From positions 1 to 12,812 of the forward strand of contig CAJVXR010000037.1 of NCBI GenBank assembly GCA_913009535.1: a stretch of DNA of 12,812 nucleotides, read 5' to 3'. Source of the DNA: an uncultured Flavobacteriales bacterium (GTDB taxonomy: Bacteria > Bacteroidota > Bacteroidia > Flavobacteriales > Flavobacteriaceae). This document shows, piece by piece, positions 1-6,308 of this stretch (positions are counted from its first letter, which is position 1; the number at the start of each line of letters is the position of its first letter). The translations under genes and the position numbers were made by a program. The notes below the pieces were generated by a model. That model ran no database searches. It saw only the letters and a program-made list of their open reading frames with translations, and was not told where the DNA came from.

Positions 1-986
1 CTAGGAACTACACATGGATCGTGTCTTCCTTTACCTTTCATTTCAACTTCATTATTATTGGAATCTATAGTTTTTTGGGATATCATAATTGTAGCAACAG
101 GTTTAAACGCTACATTAAAGTAAATGTCCATTCCATTACTGATTCCACCTTGAATTCCACCAGAATTATTTGTTTCTGTTTTTTGATCTGAATTAAATGA
201 GTCATTATGTTGACTTCCTCTTAATTTAGAACCACTAAATCCACTTCCATATTCAAAGCCTTTAACTGCATTAATGGATAACATAGCTTTACCAAGTTCA
301 GCGTGTAGTTTGTCAAAAACAGGCTCTCCAAGTCCAATTGGACAGTTTTCAATTACACAACTAACTTCTCCTCCAACAGTATCACCTTCTTTTCTGATTT
401 TTTTGATGAAATTTTCCATTTCAATTGCAGTTTTTGGATCTGCACATCTAACCGGATTTTTTTCAATAGTTGAGAAATCTAATTTTGAATAGTGAGTATC
501 AACCTTAATATCACCTACAGAAGACACGTGAGCAGTTATTTTGATTTCTTTTAAAATTAGTTTAGCAATTGCTCCAGCTACTACTCTACTGGCTGTTTCT
601 CTTGCCGAACTTCTTCCTCCTCCTCTATAATCTCTGTGACCATATTTCTTATCATATACAAAATCTGCATGTGACGGTCTATAGGTATCTTTTATATGCG
701 AGTAATCTTTAGATTTCTGATCTTTATTATGAATTAAAAAACCAATTGGTGTTCCAGTTGTTTTACCTTCAAATATTCCACTGTAAAATTGAACAGAATC
801 TTCTTCTTTTCTTTGAGTAACAATTGAAGATTGCCCTGGCTTTCTTCTTTGCATTTCACTTTCAATAAAATCTAAATCTAACTCAATTCCTGGTGGGCAT
901 CCATCAATAACACCACCAAGAGCTGGACCATGGGATTCGCCAAAAGTTGTTAGTTTAAATATGTTACCAAATGTATTACCAGCCAT
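1..986 (-). CDS. aroC: Chorismate synthase, 3' end cut off by the window edge
   Basis: Chorismate synthase converts 5-enolpyruvylshikimate-3-phosphate to chorismate, the last step of the shikimate pathway, and needs reduced FMN. I translated 328 complete codons from the ATG at 986-984 with no stop, so the C-terminus lies outside the window; the family is usually about 350-360 aa. The N-terminus is diagnostic (MAGNTFGN), followed by FGESHG at residues 15-20 with conserved His19. RPSHAD at 103-108 carries conserved His106, the glycine-rich FMN segment [10 protein letters not shown] lies at about 123-134, and GRHDPCVVP falls at the window edge. The start is fixed by the family's N-terminus. An exact TAnnTTTG element sits 14 nt upstream, so the gene probably has its own promoter although dld lies 74 bp upstream on the same strand. 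Identification is very secure. Confidence 0.97.
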   Translation of the reverse strand, partial: MAGNTFGNIFKLTTFGESHGPALGGVIDGCPPGIELDLDFIESEMQRRKPGQSSIVTQRKEEDSVQFYSGIFEGKTTGTPIGFLIHNKDQKSKDYSHIKDTYRPSHADFVYDKKYGHRDYRGGGRSSARETASRVVAGAIAKLILKEIKITAHVSSVGDIKVDTHYSKLDFSTIEKNPVRCADPKTAIEMENFIKKIRKEGDTVGGEVSCVIENCPIGLGEPVFDKLHAELGKAMLSINAVKGFEYGSGFSGSKLRGSQHNDSFNSDQKTETNNSGGIQGGISNGMDIYFNVAFKPVATIMISQKTIDSNNNEVEMKGKGRHDPCVVP

Positions 987-1000
987 TTTAAGATTTTAAA

Positions 1001-1008
1001 CAAAAATA
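1001..1008 (-). promoter_or_regulatory. Bacteroidota -7 element of aroC
   Basis: On the minus strand this reads TATTTTTG, an exact match to TAnnTTTG, and lies 14 nt upstream of the aroC ATG. A possible -33 TTG (1034-1036, minus) is 25 nt further upstream, slightly longer than usual. It lies in the 74-bp gap after dld. I saw no convincing dld terminator there, so read-through from dld also remains possible. Confidence 0.6.
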
Positions 1009-1060
1009 GGTCTAATATTTATTATAGAAAAGTCAATAGATTTCTAATTACAAATATTCT

Positions 1061-2752
1061 CTATTTCCAGTTTTTTAATTTACTAGTATGTCCGATTCCA
1101 GGGTTGAAAAAATTAGTAGGATCTAATTTTTTATAAAATTCAGTAAGAACAGGCATTGCTTTATACTCGTGACCCACATTATGTTCAGCAGGATATTCAG
1201 CTCCTCTTTTATCATATATTTCTAATAATTCTTTTTTTAATTTCTTAGCATCAACGCCTTTCTTTAAAATATAATTATGGTGAAATACATGGCAAAATAG
1301 ATGTCCGTAATAAAATTTTAATTCAAGTTTATCATTAATTTCTTTTGGAAGAGTTTCGAGCCAGTTTTTTTCATTTCTTGGAAATGCTATATCTAAAGAC
1401 ATCATTTCACCAATATTTTTTTTATTTAATGCCTGATATCTACCAATTGCACTAGCTGAAACGTATCTGTGAAGCATTGCTTTTTTCCCTTCGTGTGAGT
1501 TACATATAAAAAAATCACCTTTTTTATCCTTAAAAAAATCTTTAAAATAAATCTCAGCTTCATTTATACCATCATCGGTCATTTCGATTATCCAATGATG
1601 TTCAAATTGATCTCTAAAAGCCTCCATTTTTTTTGGTAAATGATTTGGCCAGAAATTACTTAAGAACTGCATTAATTTATCGGAGAATTTTTCAGGAAGA
1701 AATTTAACTTTCTCTGCTATAATATCCACAATTCTTTTGAATTCAAAAAGTGACGGTAGAAAGTTTGTTCCTAGTTTTTCAATTACTATAAAAGTATCCT
1801 TACTGTATTTTTTTGCAGCATCGTAGCAATCCCTATGCATATAATCTCCAAGCCTTGGAAGTTCTTTAAAATTGCTAAGAACTTCTCTTCTTATTTTCCA
1901 AAAATCATCTTGATTGTTCGAGCCAACATAAAATACTTTACTTTTTTTAGGAGCCTTATAAGTATCTAGGCGTAATGCAAATACAGCAACTTTACCTGCA
2001 CTTCCTGATGCAGAATGTAATAATCTATTATCTGCATTAAAACGTGCTGCAGTGTTTTCATCTATTCCTCTAACTATCTCAGAATATTTATCATCTGAGC
2101 CTAATTTTTTAGATTTTAAAATATCTGAACTAGTGTAATTGTTGTTTTCTAAATTAAGTAAGATTTCTTCAGGATTAGATCCTAGATTTATATCTAACTC
2201 ATTAACTAATTCTAGCTTACCATCCTTATTGACTTTCGCATACAATGCAAATTCAGTATAGGCTGGTCCCCTGTGAACTAAAGATCCACCAGAATTATTA
2301 CATACCCCACCTACAATAGATGCTCCAATTGAGGTAGAACCAATAACAGAATGTGGTTCTTTTCCTAACGGTTTAAGTTTGTTTTCTAAATCATACAAAC
2401 TACTGCCAGGAAGAGCTATAATTTGTTTTCCATTTTCAATAATTTGAATAGAGTTTATTCTTAATGTATTTATAATTACAATTGAACGATCATAATCGTT
2501 TCCAAAAGGTGTTGAACCACCAGTCAAACCAGTATTAGCAGCTTGCATTATTACAATAACGTTATGTTCAACACATTTCTGTAAAACTTTCCAGATTTCT
2601 AATAGTGTACCAGGCTTAACAACAGCTAATGTTTCTCCTTCTCCATATCGCCAGCCTTTGCTAAATGGTTCTTTACCCCATTTACTTGTAATTACATATT
2701 TATCTCCGGAAATTAATTTAAGTTCATTAATAATTTTACTTTTACTTTTCAT
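1061..2752 (-). CDS. dld: Quinone-dependent D-lactate dehydrogenase, FAD-binding
   Basis: This 563-residue protein closely resembles E. coli Dld (about 571 aa), a peripheral inner-membrane flavoprotein that oxidises D-lactate to pyruvate and passes electrons to the quinone pool. The N-terminal FAD-binding domain shows QAANTGLTGGSTP at 70-82, GNDYDR at 84-89 and the long conserved block PHSVIG...GGVCNNSGGSLV at 133-159, followed by RGPAYTE. The C-terminal half (about 270-560) corresponds to the membrane-associated Dld domain and ends with AEHNVGHEYKA and DPTNFFNPGIGHTSK, both typical of this subfamily rather than of glycolate oxidase GlcD. The start at 2752 gives an N-terminus like the family's. 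It is divergent from the TlpA-like gene, with overlapping promoters in the 59-bp gap. It could feed lactate electrons to menaquinone (inferred from family and lineage). Confidence 0.95.
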   Translation of the reverse strand: MKSKSKIINELKLISGDKYVITSKWGKEPFSKGWRYGEGETLAVVKPGTLLEIWKVLQKCVEHNVIVIMQAANTGLTGGSTPFGNDYDRSIVIINTLRINSIQIIENGKQIIALPGSSLYDLENKLKPLGKEPHSVIGSTSIGASIVGGVCNNSGGSLVHRGPAYTEFALYAKVNKDGKLELVNELDINLGSNPEEILLNLENNNYTSSDILKSKKLGSDDKYSEIVRGIDENTAARFNADNRLLHSASGSAGKVAVFALRLDTYKAPKKSKVFYVGSNNQDDFWKIRREVLSNFKELPRLGDYMHRDCYDAAKKYSKDTFIVIEKLGTNFLPSLFEFKRIVDIIAEKVKFLPEKFSDKLMQFLSNFWPNHLPKKMEAFRDQFEHHWIIEMTDDGINEAEIYFKDFFKDKKGDFFICNSHEGKKAMLHRYVSASAIGRYQALNKKNIGEMMSLDIAFPRNEKNWLETLPKEINDKLELKFYYGHLFCHVFHHNYILKKGVDAKKLKKELLEIYDKRGAEYPAEHNVGHEYKAMPVLTEFYKKLDPTNFFNPGIGHTSKLKNWK

Positions 2753-2776
2753 TGATATACATCAATATTTAAATAT

Positions 2777-2784
2777 TATATTTG
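2777..2784 (+). promoter_or_regulatory. -7 element of the TlpA-like gene
   Basis: The sequence TATATTTG is an exact TAnnTTTG match. A TTG at 2752-2754 lies 22 nt upstream and fits the -33 element. The predicted start near 2787 gives a leader of about 25 nt before the ATG at 2812. A TTG codon at 2782, in frame with the gene, falls inside this element, which argues against it being the translation start. Confidence 0.65.
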
Positions 2785-2785
2785 T

Positions 2786-2793
2786 CAAAGTTA
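2786..2793 (-). promoter_or_regulatory. -7 element of dld
   Basis: On the minus strand this reads TAACTTTG, an exact TAnnTTTG match, 33 nt upstream of the dld ATG. A TTG on the minus strand (2810-2812) lies 16 nt upstream and could be a short-spaced -33 element. It is separated by one base from the opposite-facing element at 2777-2784. Confidence 0.6.
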
Positions 2794-2811
2794 AATTTTA
2801 TTCAAACTCCA

Positions 2812-3927
2812 ATGAAGAAATATATTTATTTGTTATTAATTTTAATTATCTCACACGGTTGTTCAAACAATACCTTTACTATAAATGCCGAAACAAACCA
2901 CGATGAAGACTTAAATGTGTTTTTAGTTAAATTAGGTGAAAGCAATTTACCAGTTGTAATTGATTCTACTAAAGTCTTTGAAGGTAAATTTTCATTTACA
3001 GATTCAATATCTGTTCCCGAAATGCATTATGTGGTTTTTGATAAACAAAGAGAAAATCTCCCTGTTGTTATCGAACCAGGATCAATAAGTGTCAAGATTT
3101 ATAAAGACAGTTTAAGATCATCAAGAGTTTCTGGAACTAAGTCAAATGAAGATTTTACAACATATAAATCTAAAACAAAAGATTTTTATGTTGAATTAAA
3201 TAAAGTTCAGGTAGAAATGAGAAATGCTAGCTTTTCTAAGGATACTCTTCTTTTGAGTGATTTAAATAGTCAATTTGAATCTTTAAAAGATAAATTAAGA
3301 ATTTATGAAGAAAGTTTTATTGTAGAAAACAATGATTCTTATTTATCTTCTCTAATTCTTCAGAGAATGCTTATGAACAAAGAGATTGACATTGAAAAAA
3401 TTGAATCCTATTTTTTAAGATTTACAGACATAATAAAAAACACAAAATCATCTATTGAAATTAAGAAAAAAATGGATGAAATTAAAAAAGAAAGTGAAAC
3501 TCCATCAATAGGAAGTTTAGCTCCTGAATTTACAGGACCAGATTTATTTGCTGAACCAGTTTCTTTAAGTGATGTTGAATCTAAAGTTATATTATTAGAC
3601 TTTTGGGCATCTTGGTGTGCTCCTTGTAGAGTTGAAAACCCTAGTTTAGTTAATTTAAAATCCAAGTATAGTGATGATGAATTTCAAATTATAGGAGTTT
3701 CTCTAGACAGAGATATGGAATCCTGGGTTAAAGCAATTGAGAAAGATAATATTAAGGATTGGGTACATGTTTCAAATTTAAAATTTTGGGGAGAACCAAT
3801 TGCTAAACTATATGAAGTTACTCAAATGCCAACAACCTTTGTTTTAGATGAGTCTAAGAATATAATTGGTGTAGATGTTAAAGGAGCTGATCTTGATGCA
3901 TTAATCGCAAAGCAATTATCTAAATAA
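2812..3927 (+). CDS. TlpA/ResA-like thiol-disulfide lipoprotein with DUF4369-like N-terminus
   Basis: This is a 371-residue exported thioredoxin-fold protein, probably a thiol-disulfide oxidoreductase in the periplasm. Residues 1-16 are a hydrophobic signal ending ISHG, and Cys17 is the likely lipid-attachment site; the lipobox is imperfect because -3 is Ser. Residues about 20-110 form a beta-rich domain of the DUF4369 type common in Bacteroidota. Residues about 115-225 are charged and helical. The C-terminal domain starts near APEF (237-240) and has WASWCAPC with Cys269 and Cys272 as the redox pair, and the cis-proline Pro340 in QMPTT. I chose ATG 2812 over the in-frame TTG at 2782 because it begins a proper MKKY signal peptide and 2782 lies in the promoter. 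Likely roles are keeping exported thiols or apocytochromes reduced; the exact substrate is unknown. Its 3' end overlaps the rhomboid gene by 12 bp. Confidence 0.9.
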   Translation: MKKYIYLLLILIISHGCSNNTFTINAETNHDEDLNVFLVKLGESNLPVVIDSTKVFEGKFSFTDSISVPEMHYVVFDKQRENLPVVIEPGSISVKIYKDSLRSSRVSGTKSNEDFTTYKSKTKDFYVELNKVQVEMRNASFSKDTLLLSDLNSQFESLKDKLRIYEESFIVENNDSYLSSLILQRMLMNKEIDIEKIESYFLRFTDIIKNTKSSIEIKKKMDEIKKESETPSIGSLAPEFTGPDLFAEPVSLSDVESKVILLDFWASWCAPCRVENPSLVNLKSKYSDDEFQIIGVSLDRDMESWVKAIEKDNIKDWVHVSNLKFWGEPIAKLYEVTQMPTTFVLDESKNIIGVDVKGADLDALIAKQLSK

Positions 3928-4551
3928 ACTATTTTTTTTATCGTAATAAAGTATCAAAAAAGGTGTTAGTAACAGTAGTACTAGCCAGGTTTGATCTATT
4001 AGTATAGAGGGTTTTATTAGTATTGTAATAATCATTCCTGCAATTGCACCTCCTAAATGCGCTGAGTGACCTATGTTTCCTGTATTTTTTTTCATTCCAT
4101 AGATTGAGTAAAGAATATAACATAAACCAAATACATAAGACGGTAATGGTACTGGAAAAAATAAAAGAGCTAATTTCATTTCAGGAAACAATAATATGGA
4201 GGAATAAACAATTCCTGTTACCGCTCCACTAGCTCCTACCGCAGAATACAAAACTTCGTTTTTATGTTGTTTTAAAGTAAAAAAATTACCAAAATAAAGG
4301 CTTAAAGAATATATTATTACATAATAAAACTCTCCTAGCTGCATTAATATAGCGCCTGAAAAAATCCATAAGGTAAATAAGTTAAAAAACAAGTGACTAT
4401 AATCTGCGTGCAAGAATGCAGATGACCACATTCTGTATTTCTCTCCTTTTTTTATTGACTGAATATGAAATTTATATTTATTAAAAAAAGATGAATCTTT
4501 AAATCCTTTTATAGAGAATAAACAAGTAATTATAATAATTATAAAAAGCAT
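3916..4551 (-). CDS. Rhomboid-family intramembrane serine protease
   Basis: This 211-residue polytopic membrane protein has the rhomboid catalytic motifs. HADYSHLFFN at 48-57 contains the conserved His53 and Asn57 (oxyanion side), GASG at 106-109 carries the nucleophile Ser108, and GHSAHLGG at 161-168 carries the catalytic His165. Hydrophobic segments are compatible with a minimal six-helix GlpG-like core without an N-terminal cytosolic domain. Both residues of the catalytic dyad are present, so it should be active; substrates are unknown. The chosen ATG starts at the first membrane helix, and the next Met (41) would remove that helix. A TAnnTTTG element is only 4 nt upstream, implying almost no leader. 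Its 3' end overlaps the convergent TlpA-like gene by 12 bp. Confidence 0.9.
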   Translation of the reverse strand: MLFIIIIITCLFSIKGFKDSSFFNKYKFHIQSIKKGEKYRMWSSAFLHADYSHLFFNLFTLWIFSGAILMQLGEFYYVIIYSLSLYFGNFFTLKQHKNEVLYSAVGASGAVTGIVYSSILLFPEMKLALLFFPVPLPSYVFGLCYILYSIYGMKKNTGNIGHSAHLGGAIAGMIITILIKPSILIDQTWLVLLLLTPFLILYYDKKNSLFR

Positions 4552-4555
4552 TTTC

Positions 4556-4563
4556 CAAAAGTA
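4556..4563 (-). promoter_or_regulatory. -7 element of the rhomboid gene
   Basis: On the minus strand this reads TACTTTTG, an exact TAnnTTTG match, with only 4 nt before the ATG at 4551. Its -33 region would fall inside the upstream terminator hairpin and no TTG is visible there. If used, the transcript would be nearly leaderless. Confidence 0.45.
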
Positions 4564-4566
4564 TGT

Positions 4567-4603
4567 AAAAAAAAACCCAGAATAAGTTCTGGGTTGATTT
4601 TTT
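4567..4603 (-). terminator. Intrinsic terminator after the exported unknown gene, possibly bidirectional
   Basis: A perfect 9-bp inverted repeat (AACCCAGAA at 4574-4582, TTCTGGGTT at 4587-4595) encloses the loop TAAG. On the minus strand it is followed by a run of nine T (plus-strand A 4567-4575, of which the last two are in the stem). On the plus strand six T follow at 4598-4603, so it could also stop antisense transcription. It starts 24 nt past the stop of the 4619-5329 gene and separates it from the rhomboid gene. Confidence 0.85.
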
Positions 4604-4618
4604 ATAATAATTTAATTA

Positions 4619-5329
4619 TTACCATTTTTTTACAAGAACTCTAGTGAATTTTCTTACTCTTTTAAAAGTATCCCAATCTACATCCTTATTCATTTTAAGT
4701 CTGTCTTTCATGTAATTAGGATTATTAATTCTAAAGCTTCTGTCAGACTCTAATAAATCACCATATGACTTATATCCAGAAACAAAATAATGTGTTCCCT
4801 GTGGATGAACACCGCTTATAATATTTCCGTGAATTGTTCCCCTATCATCTCTTGGATATTTTTTATTTAGAGTTTTCATAGTATTTCTCATGATATCGCG
4901 ACTAGACCAAGAGTTTGAATTAACAATTGAAACCACTTGAAATGGAAATACAGTTTCAGAATTGAAATTTAAAACAGTTGTTCCATTTCCTGAACTTCCA
5001 CCCTCTTTAAAATAATTATTCATTTTACTAAAGAATAATTGAGTTTCTAAATTAGGGCCTGAAGACCACATTTTATTTAATGCATCAGCATTTCCAGTAA
5101 AAATAACTTGATGGCTTACGTCAAATTCTGAGTCAGAAAACATAACACTGTATAAATAAGCTGTAACTCCCTCTGTTTTGTTAGATGAGAACTGTTTGTC
5201 AAGTAAGGAAACTACCGTTTCTTCATCTGATCCATCTATAGAAAATGAATATGCTTGCCAGTGCGTTCTTTCTTGAGAATAAACTCCTAAAACAAATAAT
5301 AATAATAATAGTGATGTAATTTTTTTCAT
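4619..5329 (-). CDS. Exported protein of unknown function, apparent two-fold alpha/beta repeat
   Basis: I do not recognise this 236-residue protein. It begins with a clear signal peptide (MKKITS, a leucine run, then VYSQE) with likely cleavage after Ser18; there is no lipobox Cys, so it is probably periplasmic or secreted. The mature part seems to consist of two similar units. Residues about 24-90 have a strand (WQAYSFSI), a helix (EETVVSLLDKQF), then strands (VTAYLYSVMF, SHQVIFTGN). Residues about 130-192 repeat the order (FQVVSIVN, DIMRNTMKTLNKKY, TIHGNIISGV, THYFVSGYKS). A Gly/Ser-rich linker lies at 109-117. The pattern recalls dimeric alpha-beta barrel (ferredoxin-like) domains, but that is inference. 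The C-terminus is basic (KFTRVLVKKW). It ends at a strong terminator and looks monocistronic. No enzymatic motif is evident. Confidence 0.8.
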   Translation of the reverse strand: MKKITSLLLLLFVLGVYSQERTHWQAYSFSIDGSDEETVVSLLDKQFSSNKTEGVTAYLYSVMFSDSEFDVSHQVIFTGNADALNKMWSSGPNLETQLFFSKMNNYFKEGGSSGNGTTVLNFNSETVFPFQVVSIVNSNSWSSRDIMRNTMKTLNKKYPRDDRGTIHGNIISGVHPQGTHYFVSGYKSYGDLLESDRSFRINNPNYMKDRLKMNKDVDWDTFKRVRKFTRVLVKKW

Positions 5330-5371
5330 AATGTTTTTTTTAATATTATAAATATATAAAACATTCTTACA

Positions 5372-5379
5372 CGAACTTA
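5372..5379 (-). promoter_or_regulatory. Possible -7 element of the exported unknown gene
   Basis: On the minus strand this reads TAAGTTCG, which matches TAnnTTTG except for one base (C for the third T). It lies 42 nt upstream of the ATG at 5329 in the 94-bp divergent gap shared with the acyltransferase gene. No -33 TTG is evident. Confidence 0.3.
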
Positions 5380-5410
5380 ATTATAATATTTAATTATGAT
5401 AATAATATAA

Positions 5411-5418
5411 TAGATTTG
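5411..5418 (+). promoter_or_regulatory. -7 element of the acyltransferase gene
   Basis: The sequence TAGATTTG is an exact TAnnTTTG match and is followed by 5 nt and the ATG at 5424. The surrounding DNA is almost pure A/T with no -33 TTG at normal spacing. Initiation would fall within a few bases of the start codon. Confidence 0.5.
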
Positions 5419-5423
5419 CATTA

Positions 5424-6308
5424 ATGAATTTGACAACAAGGTTATTAATATATCCCATACTGTTATTTATATCCCACCTGCCTTTTAGAGTACTGTACTT
5501 TATTTCTGATATATTTTATTACTTACTATACTATGTTATAAGATTTAGAAGAAAAGTTGTTAGGAAAAATTTAGAGTTATCAAAAGTTTCTAAAAACAAA
5601 AAAGATTTATTACGTATTGAAAAAAAGTTCTATAGACACTTAACAGATGTATTTTTTGAAATGTTTAAGTTTTATAGTATCTCACCAGAGGAAATGAAAA
5701 AGAGATTTTATATCGAAAATCCTGAAATCTTTTATGAATTTGAAAAAAAGAATAAAAGCGTAATGTTTATGACTTCTCATTACGGAGGATTTGAATGGTT
5801 TTTGTCAATAACATATCATGTCCCTCAACTTCCTTTTGCCGTATATACTCCATTATCAAATAAGAGCTTAGAAGTATTGATAAAGAAATTTAGATTAAGA
5901 CATGGGTCAAAGTTGATTTCTAGATACGAAGCAGGATCATACATTAAAAAGCAACTCAAAGAAAATAAATTGTTTTTATATGGAATGGCAGCTGATCAAT
6001 CTGCTCAAATTAGATCAATCACCTATTGGAAAGAATTTTTGGGAATTAAAGTACCTGTTTTTACCGGTTCAGAAAGGATTGCAAAACAACACGATATCCC
6101 TGTTGTTTTTGGTAAAGTTGTAAAAGTTAAAAGAGGATATTACAAAGTGGTTGTTGAGTTAATAACGGAGTTTCCAAATGAACATGATAATTATCAAATT
6201 ACAGATACCTACTTAAGTAAACTTGAAAAACAAATTAGAGAAATACCAGAATATTATTATTGGACTCACAACAGGTTTAAACACAAGGATAAAGCACCAA
6301 AGGATTAA
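5424..6308 (+). CDS. LpxL/HtrB-like lipid A (lysophospholipid) acyltransferase
   Basis: This 294-residue protein belongs to the LpxL/HtrB (LABLAT) acyltransferase family, which adds secondary acyl chains to lipid A precursors at the cytoplasmic face of the inner membrane. Residues about 5-40 are hydrophobic and anchor it, followed by the family-typical basic stretch RRKVVRKNL. The catalytic HX4E motif is HYGGFE, with His119 and Glu124. GMAADQSA near residue 190 corresponds to the second conserved block, and the enzyme ends with YYYWTHNRFKHKD, typical of the family in Bacteroidota. Length is normal. The family could also act on other lipids such as aminolipids, so the exact substrate is uncertain. 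Its stop codon overlaps that of glmM in a TTAA palindrome, and the promoter element is only 5 nt before the ATG. Confidence 0.9.
   Translation: MNLTTRLLIYPILLFISHLPFRVLYFISDIFYYLLYYVIRFRRKVVRKNLELSKVSKNKKDLLRIEKKFYRHLTDVFFEMFKFYSISPEEMKKRFYIENPEIFYEFEKKNKSVMFMTSHYGGFEWFLSITYHVPQLPFAVYTPLSNKSLEVLIKKFRLRHGSKLISRYEAGSYIKKQLKENKLFLYGMAADQSAQIRSITYWKEFLGIKVPVFTGSERIAKQHDIPVVFGKVVKVKRGYYKVVVELITEFPNEHDNYQITDTYLSKLEKQIREIPEYYYWTHNRFKHKDKAPKD

Noticed and set aside
274..492. Short plus-strand open frame
   Set aside because: It lies wholly antisense to the well-identified aroC and has no plausible start region or family.
1034..1060. TTGAC plus TATAAT-like sequence upstream of aroC as a sigma70-type promoter
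   Set aside because: The two motifs are only a few bases apart, far too close, and the nearby TAnnTTTG element fits the lineage better.
2658..2906. Plus-strand open frame across the dld/TlpA-like gap
   Set aside because: It overlaps the 5' ends of both real genes and runs through the promoter elements; composition looks non-coding.
3408..3665. Minus-strand open frame inside the TlpA-like gene
   Set aside because: Antisense shadow of a gene with clear thioredoxin motifs.
3938..4232. Two short frames (minus 3938-4123, plus 4044-4232) over the rhomboid gene
   Set aside because: Both are out-of-frame shadows of the rhomboid coding sequence, whose catalytic motifs are intact.
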